DNA of 64,000 nucleotides from the IMG/VR virus record IMGVR_UViG_3300049846_002130, positions 119,529-183,528 of that record. One strand, written 5' to 3'. The first letter of the stretch is position 1; every line of letters begins with the position of its first letter. Source of the DNA: a virus. Positions 6,948 through 15,697 of the stretch are shown here, piece after piece. The notes below the pieces were generated by a model. It was not told the DNA's origin. It searched no databases and saw nothing but the letters and a program-made list of their open reading frames with translations. The position numbers were made by a program, and so were the translations under genes.

Positions 6948-8717
6948 CTACGCATGGCAAGCCATGCATTCGTCTTCATCTTTAGCCATATAATCTTTAA
7001 GAGCTACTCGCTGTATTTTATTAGCTACTTTATCAGCCTGAACAGTAGAACTAGTTCTGTAGTAGTACAAGCCTTTAACCCCAGATTTCCAGGCTTTAAG
7101 ATGGACCTTATTAACATAAGCCCTATCTACATTTGCTGGAAAGAATAGATTAACTGACTGACCCTGACATATATAATGTTGTCTGTCAGCAGCATGTTGA
7201 ACTACCCATTCTTGGTTTAGCTCAAAAGCTGTTTTATATATGTGTTTTTCATGCTCATCTAATTCTTGTAAATGTTGTACTGACCCATTACTAAGAATAA
7301 TGGAATTCCATATTTCATCTAATTTGCTACTACTATAACCTTTAGAGATAAGTAGAGCTTCTAGATGCTTGTTCTTAACTAGCCAACTACCCACACGGGT
7401 TCTATGTGTGTAGGCATTAGACTTATTAGGTTCAATACTGGGGCTGGTATTGGCAATGATAGATGTATTGGCGTTAGGCGCTATAGCTAATAGATGTGCA
7501 TTACGTCTGCCTGTACCTATTCCACCTGGATACTCTCCACGTTCTAAAGCTAATTGCTTAGTAGATTTAATAGCTTCCTGTTGAATATGAGAACTCATAT
7601 TATGATTAACTATAGAAGCTATTGCAGACTCCCATGGAATACCATTCTTTTGTAAATAAGAATGAAATCCCATCAGACCTAAGCCTAACGAACGTTCATT
7701 TATAGCTGCTTTAATAGCAGAGCTTAGCTCTACAGGGGCATGGCTAATAAAGATATCTATTACATTATCTAGTAATCTAATAGCATCTTGAACAATTAAT
7801 GTATCTTTCCAATCATCATAGTGTTCCGCAACTAATGAGCTTAAACAACAGACAGCTGTATAATTGTTGTCTGTTGGAAGCTCAATCTCAATGCACAGAT
7901 TTGAACCTCTGATTTTTAGGCCTTGGTCTTTAAGTGTTTGTGGCAATGCTTTATTAGCTGTATCAATAAAGTGTAAATAAGGCTCTCCAGTTCTAGCTCT
8001 GGTTTCTAATATCTTATGCCAAAGCTGACGAGCATTAATTTGTTCTTTAACTTCATTGTTGTGTGGATCAATTAAATTAAACAAGGAATCGTTTTGAACA
8101 CAATGCATAAACTCATCTGTAATATTAATAGCATTGTGTAGATTAAAACACTTTCTGTTTTCGTCACCACCAGTTGGAACTCTTATATTTAAGAACTCAA
8201 CAATATCTGGGTGTGATATATCTAGATATGCAGCATAAGAGCCGCGCCGGCTGCCTTTCTGATGGTAGGCAGTCATATCGGCATCAACTGTTTTTAAGAA
8301 TGGAATGGGCCCTGGCGACTTCTTGCTAACAGCACGAATGTCAGACCAATGGCCTCCGACACCGCCACCCTTAACAGAAAGCCAACGTAGCTCAGAGCTA
8401 TGGCTAATTAAAGAATGGAGATTATCGTCCACATAGGTTAAGTAACAACTAATTGGTAAGCCCTGCCAAGGCTCACCAGGAGCGGGGGCATTACTAAGAA
8501 CGGGAGTAGAGAACATAAGCCAGTTCTTGCTTACATAATCATAAATACGTTGTGCAAATTGTAGATCGCCAGCACAATAGGCAACTGCTGCCCTGGCATA
8601 CGCTTCTTGTGGAGAAGACTCTGTTGGTAGTAAATAATGTTCTTTTAGGAGAGACATACCAAAATCTGTGATAAGACCATCTCTCGATAGATCAATCTCT
8701 ATCCCGTAAACTTTCAT
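6948..8717 (-). CDS. nrdA: Ribonucleotide reductase class I alpha subunit
   Basis: Catalyses reduction of ribonucleotides to deoxyribonucleotides. Visible landmarks: ISCYL (first active-site Cys), SNLCIEI (the N-x-C-x-E catalytic motif), the GLYYYRT segment holding the paired radical-transfer tyrosines, and the C-terminal CMACHA that regenerates the active-site disulfide. There is no N-terminal ATP-cone, so dATP inhibition is probably absent. The length, 589 residues, is short against about 760 for E. coli NrdA, as is common in phages. It heads the operon nrdA - small ORF - nrdB. Confidence 0.93.
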   Translation of the reverse strand: MKVYGIEIDLSRDGLITDFGMSLLKEHYLLPTESSPQEAYARAAVAYCAGDLQFAQRIYDYVSKNWLMFSTPVLSNAPAPGEPWQGLPISCYLTYVDDNLHSLISHSSELRWLSVKGGGVGGHWSDIRAVSKKSPGPIPFLKTVDADMTAYHQKGSRRGSYAAYLDISHPDIVEFLNIRVPTGGDENRKCFNLHNAINITDEFMHCVQNDSLFNLIDPHNNEVKEQINARQLWHKILETRARTGEPYLHFIDTANKALPQTLKDQGLKIRGSNLCIEIELPTDNNYTAVCCLSSLVAEHYDDWKDTLIVQDAIRLLDNVIDIFISHAPVELSSAIKAAINERSLGLGLMGFHSYLQKNGIPWESAIASIVNHNMSSHIQQEAIKSTKQLALERGEYPGGIGTGRRNAHLLAIAPNANTSIIANTSPSIEPNKSNAYTHRTRVGSWLVKNKHLEALLISKGYSSSKLDEIWNSIILSNGSVQHLQELDEHEKHIYKTAFELNQEWVVQHAADRQHYICQGQSVNLFFPANVDRAYVNKVHLKAWKSGVKGLYYYRTSSTVQADKVANKIQRVALKDYMAKDEDECMACHA

Positions 8718-8890
8718 AACTAACTCCTAAAGTTCCTTTTGTGGGACCCATTGCCCAAGGAATGTAGAAGTCAGTTTATCTAACGGAATAGAGGGAATGT
8801 AAGTATTGAAATTATTATATAGTATTTTAAATAAAGGTAGATTATTACATAGCAATTTTACTTTGGTTTATAGCTTACAGTAAGCTAGAA

Positions 8891-9400
8891 CTAGTTAGAT
8901 GAACCAAGACAAGCCTCACCCCTTAGAGAATCTTTTGTAAGGGCTTGATATTCAGAGTCACTAACTAATTGTAGTGGGAGAGTAGGTGTACAGACTAACT
9001 GAAAGCAGGTCTTCTCACCAGCTGCAAAAGGATAAGGTCTATCGGAGAGATTAATACAGTTAATAAAGAGTTCACCTTTATAACCTGGATCTACTACTCC
9101 TGCACGAACCTTAAGTGGAGTCTTACGAATAGAACCTCGCTCAAGGATTAGACCCTGGCTATTAGGTGGCAAAGCTATTTTAATACCAGTTGGTATTAGG
9201 GTTCGAGTAGTTTCGAACTCCCATTGGTCACGGAAGACCTCCCTATAAGCCTCTGTTGTTAGTAATGGTGGAACAACAAGATCTTTTATACAGTAAAGAT
9301 CTAACCCAATAGATGTACCTTCATATGCAGGCTGATAGTCTTTAAGATCTATTTTTACTTTTTCTTTAAATTCTTGTGTAACTGTAAATTTAACTAACAA
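8891..9400 (-). CDS. dut: dUTPase
   Basis: Hydrolyses dUTP to dUMP and pyrophosphate. The five trimeric-dUTPase motifs can be followed in order: GTSIGLDLYC (1), LILERGSIRK (2), RAGVVDPGYKGEL (3), GEKTCFQLV (4) and RGEACLGSS (5, variant of RGxxGFGS). Motif 2 has RGS in place of RSS. The related dCTP deaminases share the fold, but motif 3 and the RG..GSS tail favour dUTPase. Together with the uracil-DNA glycosylase and reductase it supports uracil-free DNA synthesis. It overlaps the upstream gene by 11 nt. Confidence 0.88.
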   Translation of the reverse strand: MLVKFTVTQEFKEKVKIDLKDYQPAYEGTSIGLDLYCIKDLVVPPLLTTEAYREVFRDQWEFETTRTLIPTGIKIALPPNSQGLILERGSIRKTPLKVRAGVVDPGYKGELFINCINLSDRPYPFAAGEKTCFQLVCTPTLPLQLVSDSEYQALTKDSLRGEACLGSSN

Positions 9401-9827
9401 TATCTACCTCTATTAAATCAGCTTGTTGTTGATAATAAGCTTTCATATGAGCCTTCCATTTTATTAAATCTTGCTCATACTTAACTAAGCGCTTATTATA
9501 CTTGAGTAATTTCTCACTATAAGCTTCTTTATCTTTAACATATTGAATCATCTGTTGATCATAGTTTGGATTAGAAACTTCTTCTGACTCTATTTTAACG
9601 CACCATCGGTTATAATAGTCTTTTGTAATTTTATAACCATGTTCTTTAGCTATATCTTTAAGGTGTTCTAAAAATTTATCATAACTTCTTCTGATTTCTA
9701 AATTAAGAGAACGATAATGAAGGGTAAATAATTCTTCGTTTCTTAGTGTAACAGTTGCTAGTGGTTCAACTGGAACACTAGGAAGTCTGGGCTTGGTAGG
9801 CTTAGGTTTGGGTTCGAACTCTTTCAT
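9390..9827 (-). CDS. Hypothetical protein with coiled-coil C-terminus
   Basis: A 145-residue protein. The N-terminus is Pro-Lys rich (EPKPKPTKPRLP), the middle is globular (RRSYDKFLEHLKDIAKEHG), and the final 60 residues are a Lys/Tyr-rich helix likely to form a coiled coil (AYSEKLLKYNKRLVKYEQDL). No family recognised. It is translated just before dut and ends in an overlap with it. Confidence 0.5.
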   Translation of the reverse strand: MKEFEPKPKPTKPRLPSVPVEPLATVTLRNEELFTLHYRSLNLEIRRSYDKFLEHLKDIAKEHGYKITKDYYNRWCVKIESEEVSNPNYDQQMIQYVKDKEAYSEKLLKYNKRLVKYEQDLIKWKAHMKAYYQQQADLIEVDIVS

Positions 9828-9837
9828 TTAATCTCCC

Positions 9838-9879
9838 AAAACATAAAGATACGCCGTTTCTAGCGTATCTTTATGTTTT
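9838..9879. terminator. Bidirectional intrinsic terminator overlapping a stop codon
   Basis: A 17-bp perfect stem (AAAACATAAAGATACGC / GCGTATCTTTATGTTTT) with an 8-nt loop and U-runs on both strands. The last codons of the TROVE gene form one arm and its TAG stop (9860-9862) lies in the loop. Confidence 0.85.
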
Positions 9880-11257
9880 TAATTGTATCTACTAGAGATG
9901 TGCTATCAGAGGCAAATCTAATAACAGCATTAATTAGCTGTGTATTAAGTCCCGACATGTTTAAGGTATTGTCATCTGAGACGGGGACACAAGGTTTAAA
10001 TTCTAGATCCCAGAATACAACTTTACCTTTAATTTTACCTTGCTCTCTTAAGTCAGCATATACTTCTTTAACAGAGGTACTAGTTTGATTTTCTACCCAG
10101 GTTTCATTGTCAGATAAAATAATTGTTAAATCTGTTTCTGGTTGAATAGCTTCCAAAGCAGCAGTTACTCGAGTGCTACCACCAACAGAGAATAAGGTTC
10201 TAATTGAAGTTGAGAATAGTTGCTCTTTAGTTATTGTCTCTTCAATCTCAGTATTAAAGGTAGTTATAGTTGTTTTATCTGTAGCCATATATCTAGCCAA
10301 CCACAAAGCTTTGTCAATGTATTGATGCCTATACATACTTGTAGAAACATCAATAAAGATTTGTATATTTAAATCTGATGATAAAGCAGGAGTGTACTTT
10401 ATTGACTCATTAAGAGCTTGCTCAAATACTGGGCTATAATTAATATTGCGCCAAGTAATTACTAAAGATTCAAGATCTTTACGAAGTGTAGTTGCATCGA
10501 CATCTAGTAATTTACTATCTGTTAGCTCTTTATTATGACTACTAAACTGATTATAGAATTTTCTAATTTGTGTCCAAGTGCTTCGTGTAATTAGATCATC
10601 CTTTTGCTTATCACTCATTTTGTTCCAATGATTGAGAAGCAAAATGCCCGGAGCATATCTTGGTAGTCTATCTGTTAACTCACCAGATAAGAACATTTTA
10701 TATTCATTTAGAAACAATGGATATTCTTTTGTTCTTTTAAATAACCATGAAAAATAATCAACGTGTGTCGAAGGCGGATTGGGATGTGTAAGAGAAATTA
10801 AGTCTTTTAATGTTGGAGTTCCATAATCTTGCGCAAATAAAACTTCTGGTTCTGTCTGTACTAAAAATTCTTTAATATAGTTTTTAGCTGCAGATCCAAG
10901 AGATCTAATACCAATTTCTCCACCTCTAACTAGTTGAACAAACTTTTTAATCATTCCAAGATTGTCTAGTATATATGGGACTGTTTCATTGAATAGCTCT
11001 GGCTCTTTTCTTACTAATAGTAAGATAAGAAGAACAATTGGTGTATCCTTCATCCCAGCTTGAGTTCTTGCATAGATAGCTGTCTGTGCAATATATTCTG
11101 AATCGCATCTATTTGCTGTATCTAATAGCTGCTGTAAATTAGCAGTAGAACGAGTCTTGGAAGTTAAAATAGCTGTTGTTGCAATTTTTGCTAATAATTC
11201 TTCTGGAGTCATTATATCCATAATTCCACCAGCAGAATTTCTTATATGTCCGTCCAT
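9860..11257 (-). CDS. TROVE-domain Ro60/Rsr-like RNA-binding protein
   Basis: Ro60 family proteins are ring-shaped HEAT-repeat proteins with a C-terminal VWA domain; they bind misfolded small RNAs and Y RNAs, and bacterial Rsr passes RNA to PNPase. Residues about 15-290 show the helical repeat region (TPEELLAKIATTAILTSK; QTAIYARTQAGMKDTPIVLL), and the VWA part carries the metal site IFIDVSTSM near residue 300 and IILSDNE later. Length, 465 residues, is close to Ro60. The ATG has GGAGG upstream. The region 5' of it is divergent with a virion gene. The phage also encodes several tRNA-like RNAs that could be ligands (inference). Confidence 0.85.
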   Translation of the reverse strand: MDGHIRNSAGGIMDIMTPEELLAKIATTAILTSKTRSTANLQQLLDTANRCDSEYIAQTAIYARTQAGMKDTPIVLLILLLVRKEPELFNETVPYILDNLGMIKKFVQLVRGGEIGIRSLGSAAKNYIKEFLVQTEPEVLFAQDYGTPTLKDLISLTHPNPPSTHVDYFSWLFKRTKEYPLFLNEYKMFLSGELTDRLPRYAPGILLLNHWNKMSDKQKDDLITRSTWTQIRKFYNQFSSHNKELTDSKLLDVDATTLRKDLESLVITWRNINYSPVFEQALNESIKYTPALSSDLNIQIFIDVSTSMYRHQYIDKALWLARYMATDKTTITTFNTEIEETITKEQLFSTSIRTLFSVGGSTRVTAALEAIQPETDLTIILSDNETWVENQTSTSVKEVYADLREQGKIKGKVVFWDLEFKPCVPVSDDNTLNMSGLNTQLINAVIRFASDSTSLVDTIKNIKIR

Positions 11258-11368
11258 TTGTCCTCCGCTTGCATTTGATTAATCAATTAAGTAATATCTT
11301 TTTGCTGACTAAATCAACCATGGGGTTGCATTATTAAAGAATGTGGGGTCAGGTCGAAATCATAACAA

Positions 11369-11386
11369 AGGCGTCATAAGACGCCT
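11369..11386 (+). promoter_or_regulatory. Hairpin in the 5' leader of the virion gene
   Basis: A 7-bp perfect stem AGGCGTC/GACGCCT with loop ATAA lies 21 nt before the start codon at 11407, in the divergent region 11258-11406. It may stabilise or regulate the late mRNA. No confident -35/-10 pair was found in this divergent region. Confidence 0.4.
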
Positions 11387-11406
11387 AAATTCGATTGGGA
11401 GTTTAA

Positions 11407-12813
11407 ATGACTGGATGGATAAAAAGAGAGTTCGCTGCCGATGATTTTGGTCCCGGTATAAGAACTAAAGTTACCGCAAGTGCTCAAGTAGAGCCTAATC
11501 GGGTTGTATTGGTATCTTCTACTAATACTGCAGCCCATGCCTCTGTTTACGCACATGAATTTGGTGAGTGTACTGGCGTTTGTGTAGCTAAAAGTACAGT
11601 TAATCCTTCTGAGGCTTTCTATGTAGCTACATCTGGCGATGTAGATATAGATGCTATTGATGAGATATCTGCTGGCTCTCCTGTAAAAGTTTACAGTGCT
11701 GGTAAGGTCGGGCCCGCTCTTAGAAAGAGTGATGTTCTGGCTACAAGAGGTTCCTCTTTTGGAGCCGGGTTTACAAATCAGCCAGCTAACGATGGTATTG
11801 AAGTAGTTAGCTCTAGTGCTCTTGATGTTCAATATCTAGATCTTTATGGAACTACTCATGGCACTACTACTCTAGTACGCGAGAGAATACATCTTACTGG
11901 TACTTCTGTTGTAAGCACAGTTAAAACTAACTGGGGCAGACTACTTGGTGCTTTAATACCTCGTGGGCTAGGAAGAAATGCTGTGGGCACTATTACTATT
12001 CGAGAAGCATCTGGTAATGCCACTATTACTACAATTGTCCCAACTGCTCGTAGCAGTGGCATAGTCTTAGTTAGCTCTGCTAACAGACCAATGTTTGGTT
12101 TGCCAGGTGTCGTTGTGGGTTCAGAACCCAGCACAAGAATAGTTGGTCTTATTGGTACAGCTCTTGATAACTCTACTGCTGTTCTAGAAGCAGTAGCTTT
12201 AGCTGGAACAGATCTTGTTTCTTTAACGGAGTCACTGGCTAGTATCACAGCTTTATTAATTGGTGATATTGATGATACTACTGTTGTAGATATCAAGCTT
12301 CATCCACATTATGATATCTCTACTATAGTAGGAGTAGCTTTAGCTGATGCTGAACCAGCAACTAAAGTTCCTGTTAATTTAATCCATAGAGAGCGTAATC
12401 GTGAACTTGAAGGTGCTGAAGCAGCACGGACTTACTCTGTAACTGTTACTGGTGGAGTTATAGCTGACAGCTATACAACTCCAGTATCAATACTACCACC
12501 ACCTCCTAGTGGTAAGTCTTACCTTGTTGAAAGAGTAAAGGCTTCTTGGGAATATGGTTCAGCTCCTATGGTTTCTGGTAGCTTTACAGATATTGGGTTT
12601 GCTTTTACTAGCTCTGGAACACTAGTAAGTTCTTTAGTTCCATTAGCAGTACTTGAGGGTACAAGTGATTACACTAAAGTACATACTCTCGGTACTAGTG
12701 TTTTAGTGAACGAAGGTCTAGAGCTTGTTGCTGCTGGTGATGATGCTACCGATGGTGGAACAGATAATAGTTTAACACTTACAATTGTCTATAGAATTGT
12801 TTCTATAATGTAA
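11407..12813 (+). CDS. Virion structural protein (head-fibre/decoration type)
   Basis: A 468-residue protein rich in Ser, Thr, Val and Gly with an N-terminal part (RVVLVSSTNTAAHASVYAHEFGECTGVCVA...AGSPVKVY) that resembles the small beta domain of phage head-fibre or DUF2190-like proteins, followed by long repetitive beta segments. The C-terminal 100 residues form another beta domain (PPPPSGKSYLVERVKASWEYG). The ribosome site GGGAG precedes the ATG. It is an isolated rightward gene closed by a strong terminator. The exact virion position is not known. Confidence 0.6.
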   Translation: MTGWIKREFAADDFGPGIRTKVTASAQVEPNRVVLVSSTNTAAHASVYAHEFGECTGVCVAKSTVNPSEAFYVATSGDVDIDAIDEISAGSPVKVYSAGKVGPALRKSDVLATRGSSFGAGFTNQPANDGIEVVSSSALDVQYLDLYGTTHGTTTLVRERIHLTGTSVVSTVKTNWGRLLGALIPRGLGRNAVGTITIREASGNATITTIVPTARSSGIVLVSSANRPMFGLPGVVVGSEPSTRIVGLIGTALDNSTAVLEAVALAGTDLVSLTESLASITALLIGDIDDTTVVDIKLHPHYDISTIVGVALADAEPATKVPVNLIHRERNRELEGAEAARTYSVTVTGGVIADSYTTPVSILPPPPSGKSYLVERVKASWEYGSAPMVSGSFTDIGFAFTSSGTLVSSLVPLAVLEGTSDYTKVHTLGTSVLVNEGLELVAAGDDATDGGTDNSLTLTIVYRIVSIM

Positions 12814-12831
12814 GACTAAACTTAGTAATAG

Positions 12832-12867
12832 ATATAAAAAGAGGGCCTTATGGCCCTCTTTTTATAT
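12832..12867. terminator. Bidirectional terminator between convergent genes
   Basis: A 16-bp stem (ATATAAAAAGAGGGCC / GGCCCTCTTTTTATAT), loop TTAT, U-runs on both strands. The TAA stop of the leftward lipoprotein gene (12848-12850) is in the loop. Confidence 0.9.
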
Positions 12868-13861
12868 ACTTAAATTGAGCTGTTCCAGTAGTTTGATAAC
12901 TTAAAAATTCAGAATAGATACTATTAGTCACAACATCATAAATCCAATCGTTAACTATTATCGTCACATTATCTATTAGATAGTAAACCTCAATAGTATC
13001 TGCTACTGGGAAATAAGATAAGTAATAATTATCGTCTTCCAGATAGGTAAAGTTCTCAGCAATATCATCTAAGGTTGGGGTCCAGTCTGGAGAGTTGATA
13101 TCTATTATTTTACTACTTTGTCCATAGGCTTCAGATAGCTCAATATAGGCTTCTCCTATAAGATTCTCTGGATCTCCATATGGTGCACTAGTTGTAACAA
13201 TAGAATGAATATCTAAGCTCATTCTGGAGTCTCGCTCGTCGTCCATTAGGTTTCTAACAATGTTAGGTGGAACAGATGTATGATCATCTTCATCTGAAAT
13301 TATGATTAATTCTAATGGAACTAGTGGTCTATAATATTGTTGTGTGGCTGACAGTTCCATAGTTAAGGCAATACCCTGTTCGTTTCCTGAGCCTGTAGTC
13401 CCTACTAATAGTAGGTCCCTTAGTAGGATATCTGCTTCTTCAACCAGTGGTGTTAATATTGTATAACCCTGACTCATTTCTAGTTGATATTTAGGAGTAA
13501 AACTAAACACACCAACTCTAAAATCTATATCACTTCCTATTAAGGGATCTATTATAGACACACTATTAACAGAAATTAATTTTTGATTATCATTCATAGA
13601 ACAAGAGTCGTCTACTAAAAAGAATAAATCCATTTTTTTAGTTTTATTGACGACTATGTTCTCGACTATATATTCTGTAAAGTCTATCGTCTGAACACTA
13701 GTTGGCAGTACAGGCTCTGATACTCTAGAAATATTATTTTCAATACAGCCTACAGGCGAACTAGTTACTAAAAGAAACAGTAAGAATATTATGAAGTTCT
13801 TCTTCAGTAAACTCTGAAGGAGATAATTCGTTAATGTCTTCGACTCTGAAAGCTGCTGCAT
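12848..13861 (-). CDS. VWA-domain lipoprotein
   Basis: Start chosen at the ATG at 13861, 8 nt after a GGAGG that is itself inside the GGGGH codons of the upstream DHH gene. After a charged N-terminus comes a hydrophobic segment (FIIFLLFLLV) and a lipobox-like PVGC, so the mature protein is probably a membrane-anchored lipoprotein. The VWA domain shows FFLVDDSCSMND (metal site) and IIISDEDDH; it resembles the periplasmic VWA proteins of Gram-negative bacteria. Calcium- or metal-dependent adhesion at the cell envelope is likely; the partner is unknown. About 337 residues. Confidence 0.7.
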   Translation of the reverse strand: MQQLSESKTLTNYLLQSLLKKNFIIFLLFLLVTSSPVGCIENNISRVSEPVLPTSVQTIDFTEYIVENIVVNKTKKMDLFFLVDDSCSMNDNQKLISVNSVSIIDPLIGSDIDFRVGVFSFTPKYQLEMSQGYTILTPLVEEADILLRDLLLVGTTGSGNEQGIALTMELSATQQYYRPLVPLELIIISDEDDHTSVPPNIVRNLMDDERDSRMSLDIHSIVTTSAPYGDPENLIGEAYIELSEAYGQSSKIIDINSPDWTPTLDDIAENFTYLEDDNYYLSYFPVADTIEVYYLIDNVTIIVNDWIYDVVTNSIYSEFLSYQTTGTAQFKYIKRGP

Positions 13862-14825
13862 TTTTATGGCCTCCACCACCATATAGTTTAGCAAGTTCAG
13901 ATACGTCGAGGCCACCATCTTTTGATGAACGTAAAGATATATTCCACCCTTTCCCAGTACAGTAATAAATAGCAGCTGTCTTAAGCTTATTAGCTTCTGC
14001 TAAATTACTACCTAATTCCGACTGATAAAAATTACAGTTAATAGCAGGTATAACATAGTTGCTTATTAATAGTTTATGTACCTTGTTAGGAGATCCAAGT
14101 ATACCTATTACTTTGTTGTGGTAGCGAAGATAAGATTTACCTTCAGCTACACATTCATCATAATGATCAGTAAGCCTTGCTGATATTTTATCCCACTCAG
14201 GAAAGGTACGCCTATACATCTCTATAACTAATAAGAGTTCTTTTGCATTTGGAACTTTCCATTTCCAAATATCTCGATCTTCAATAAGATCAATAAGTAA
14301 CGGGCGACCTACACCAAGCTCATCTTTACAAAACCAGTCCCAAACAATACCTGCTCCGGATCTGTTCATATCAAAATATGTATATGGCAGATCTCCACAT
14401 TCCTTTTGTGCAGAGATATGATGATCGAGTACAAGTACTTCATCAAAATGATCGGCACATGTAATCAACATATCTCTGTGTGGACAAATATCTGCAAAGA
14501 GAATCTTTTGAGCACCAGATTCTTTTAGAAGTTTTTTGGTTGCTTCAAATTTGTGATCTTCTCTGATAAAACGAATTTTAGTATCTAGTAAACTACATTC
14601 TAAATATTCTAAATCACCATCTGCATCTAACATGCTAGCTATATTTTTAGCACCAAGCTTCTTTATATAGTGATAGTAACCCCATGCTGCTCCAAATCCA
14701 TCAGGACACGGGGCGTGGAATACAATAACGTCATAAAAAAGTAAATCAAGCTTTGCAATAGCTATAGCTAATTTTTGAGCTTTAGGTAATAAATTACTAG
14801 GTATAAAATTTTTACTTTCTATCAT
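13761..14825 (-). CDS. DHH/DHHA1 family phosphoesterase
   Basis: The N-terminal DHH domain shows FHAPCPDGFGAAWG (first metal Asp), FADICPHRDML and VLDHHIS, the signature DHH motif. The C-terminal DHHA1 domain ends with YGGGGHKNAAAFRV. Enzymes of this family hydrolyse nanoRNA, pAp or cyclic dinucleotide products, or act like RecJ on DNA; the short form without an OB domain favours nanoRNase-type activity. The ATG at 14825 is preferred over one five codons upstream. It overlaps the lipoprotein gene by 100 nt, an unusually long overlap. Confidence 0.8.
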   Translation of the reverse strand: MIESKNFIPSNLLPKAQKLAIAIAKLDLLFYDVIVFHAPCPDGFGAAWGYYHYIKKLGAKNIASMLDADGDLEYLECSLLDTKIRFIREDHKFEATKKLLKESGAQKILFADICPHRDMLITCADHFDEVLVLDHHISAQKECGDLPYTYFDMNRSGAGIVWDWFCKDELGVGRPLLIDLIEDRDIWKWKVPNAKELLLVIEMYRRTFPEWDKISARLTDHYDECVAEGKSYLRYHNKVIGILGSPNKVHKLLISNYVIPAINCNFYQSELGSNLAEANKLKTAAIYYCTGKGWNISLRSSKDGGLDVSELAKLYGGGGHKNAAAFRVEDINELSPSEFTEEELHNILTVSFSN

Positions 14826-15042
14826 GTGGATCAATTCCAAAAGCTATAGCAAATATTACTAGTACCGAGCTTATTACTTCAAAACCAATAGGAAGCAAAG
14901 CTAAAACAAGTACAGTATAATGTCTAGCTGTTAATGTTTGTGGCTTAGAATAGAGCCAAGCTCCTAGAACAGCCAATCTAGATACACAAAACCAAGTTAT
15001 GTAGGCTATAGCTACATAGATTAACCATGTAAGTCCTATCAT
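14812..15042 (-). CDS. Small membrane protein, two TM segments
   Basis: Seventy-six residues with hydrophobic segments near both ends (LTWLIYVAIAYITWFCV and VLVLALLPIGFEVISSVLVIFAIAFGI) separated by a polar loop. It ends with the charged DPHDRK and overlaps the DHH gene start. No family recognised. Confidence 0.5.
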   Translation of the reverse strand: MIGLTWLIYVAIAYITWFCVSRLAVLGAWLYSKPQTLTARHYTVLVLALLPIGFEVISSVLVIFAIAFGIDPHDRK

Positions 15043-15049
15043 TTAACTC

Positions 15050-15400
15050 TTATTCCTTTGTAATAGCAACCAGCTTTTTACCATCTCTGATGATTACATT
15101 ATCTTTAACAGGAGATAAGCTAGCTTTTACTATTTTTCGCATATACTCAGCTCGAAACTCACTAATAGCTTTTGCTATATGGTTTGGCACAGGTTCATCT
15201 GTTGTCTTATACCACCAAGTAATTCCCTCACCATAAACTCGATAAGTATCGCCGAACCTATCAGTAATGCTAGCTTCATATGAATTGCCATTAACATGAA
15301 AATCATTAACAACAATTGTTGCTTGCTTTCGTCGATTCCATAAGAACGCTGTTAATCCAGAGCCAAGAGCTAACACGCCAGTAGCTATATATTTAGTCAT
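15050..15400 (-). CDS. Membrane-anchored hypothetical protein
   Basis: The N-terminal 20 residues (MTKYIATGVLALGSGLTAFLW) form a TM anchor followed by NRRK, so the rest is probably cytoplasmic. The body (about 95 residues) is a small beta-rich domain with WWYKTTDEP. Butted to the next gene downstream with 7 nt between. No family recognised. Confidence 0.5.
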   Translation of the reverse strand: MTKYIATGVLALGSGLTAFLWNRRKQATIVVNDFHVNGNSYEASITDRFGDTYRVYGEGITWWYKTTDEPVPNHIAKAISEFRAEYMRKIVKASLSPVKDNVIIRDGKKLVAITKE

Positions 15401-15697
15401 TTATACTCCTGGTATACTCCTAATAATTTTAGAGTCTTTAATTAGGCCCCATCTATAACCAACCTTGTCTGGTATAGCCCAGGTTATTTCTGCTCCTTGT
15501 CGGGCTTCTTGTGCATATACACTAGTTTTTGTTTGATCTTTATTCTGTTCTATAAACTTAATGTTACCAAACTGTATAAATCTACAGCCAGTATTAGGAG
15601 CTGTCTGAACATTATAAATTTTAGAATTAATTTTTATACCAGAATGTTTTGAATGCAGTACTTTATGAATTGTTAAAATTTGATGTTCTGTTAGCAT
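15401..15697 (-). CDS. Hypothetical protein, 98 aa
   Basis: Soluble, slightly basic, with a helical N-terminus (ILTIHKVLHSKHSG) and a beta-rich remainder. Its start overlaps the stop of the PP2C-like gene by one base. No domain recognised; position suggests co-translation with the phosphatase and the membrane-anchored protein after it. Confidence 0.45.
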   Translation of the reverse strand: MLTEHQILTIHKVLHSKHSGIKINSKIYNVQTAPNTGCRFIQFGNIKFIEQNKDQTKTSVYAQEARQGAEITWAIPDKVGYRWGLIKDSKIIRSIPGV

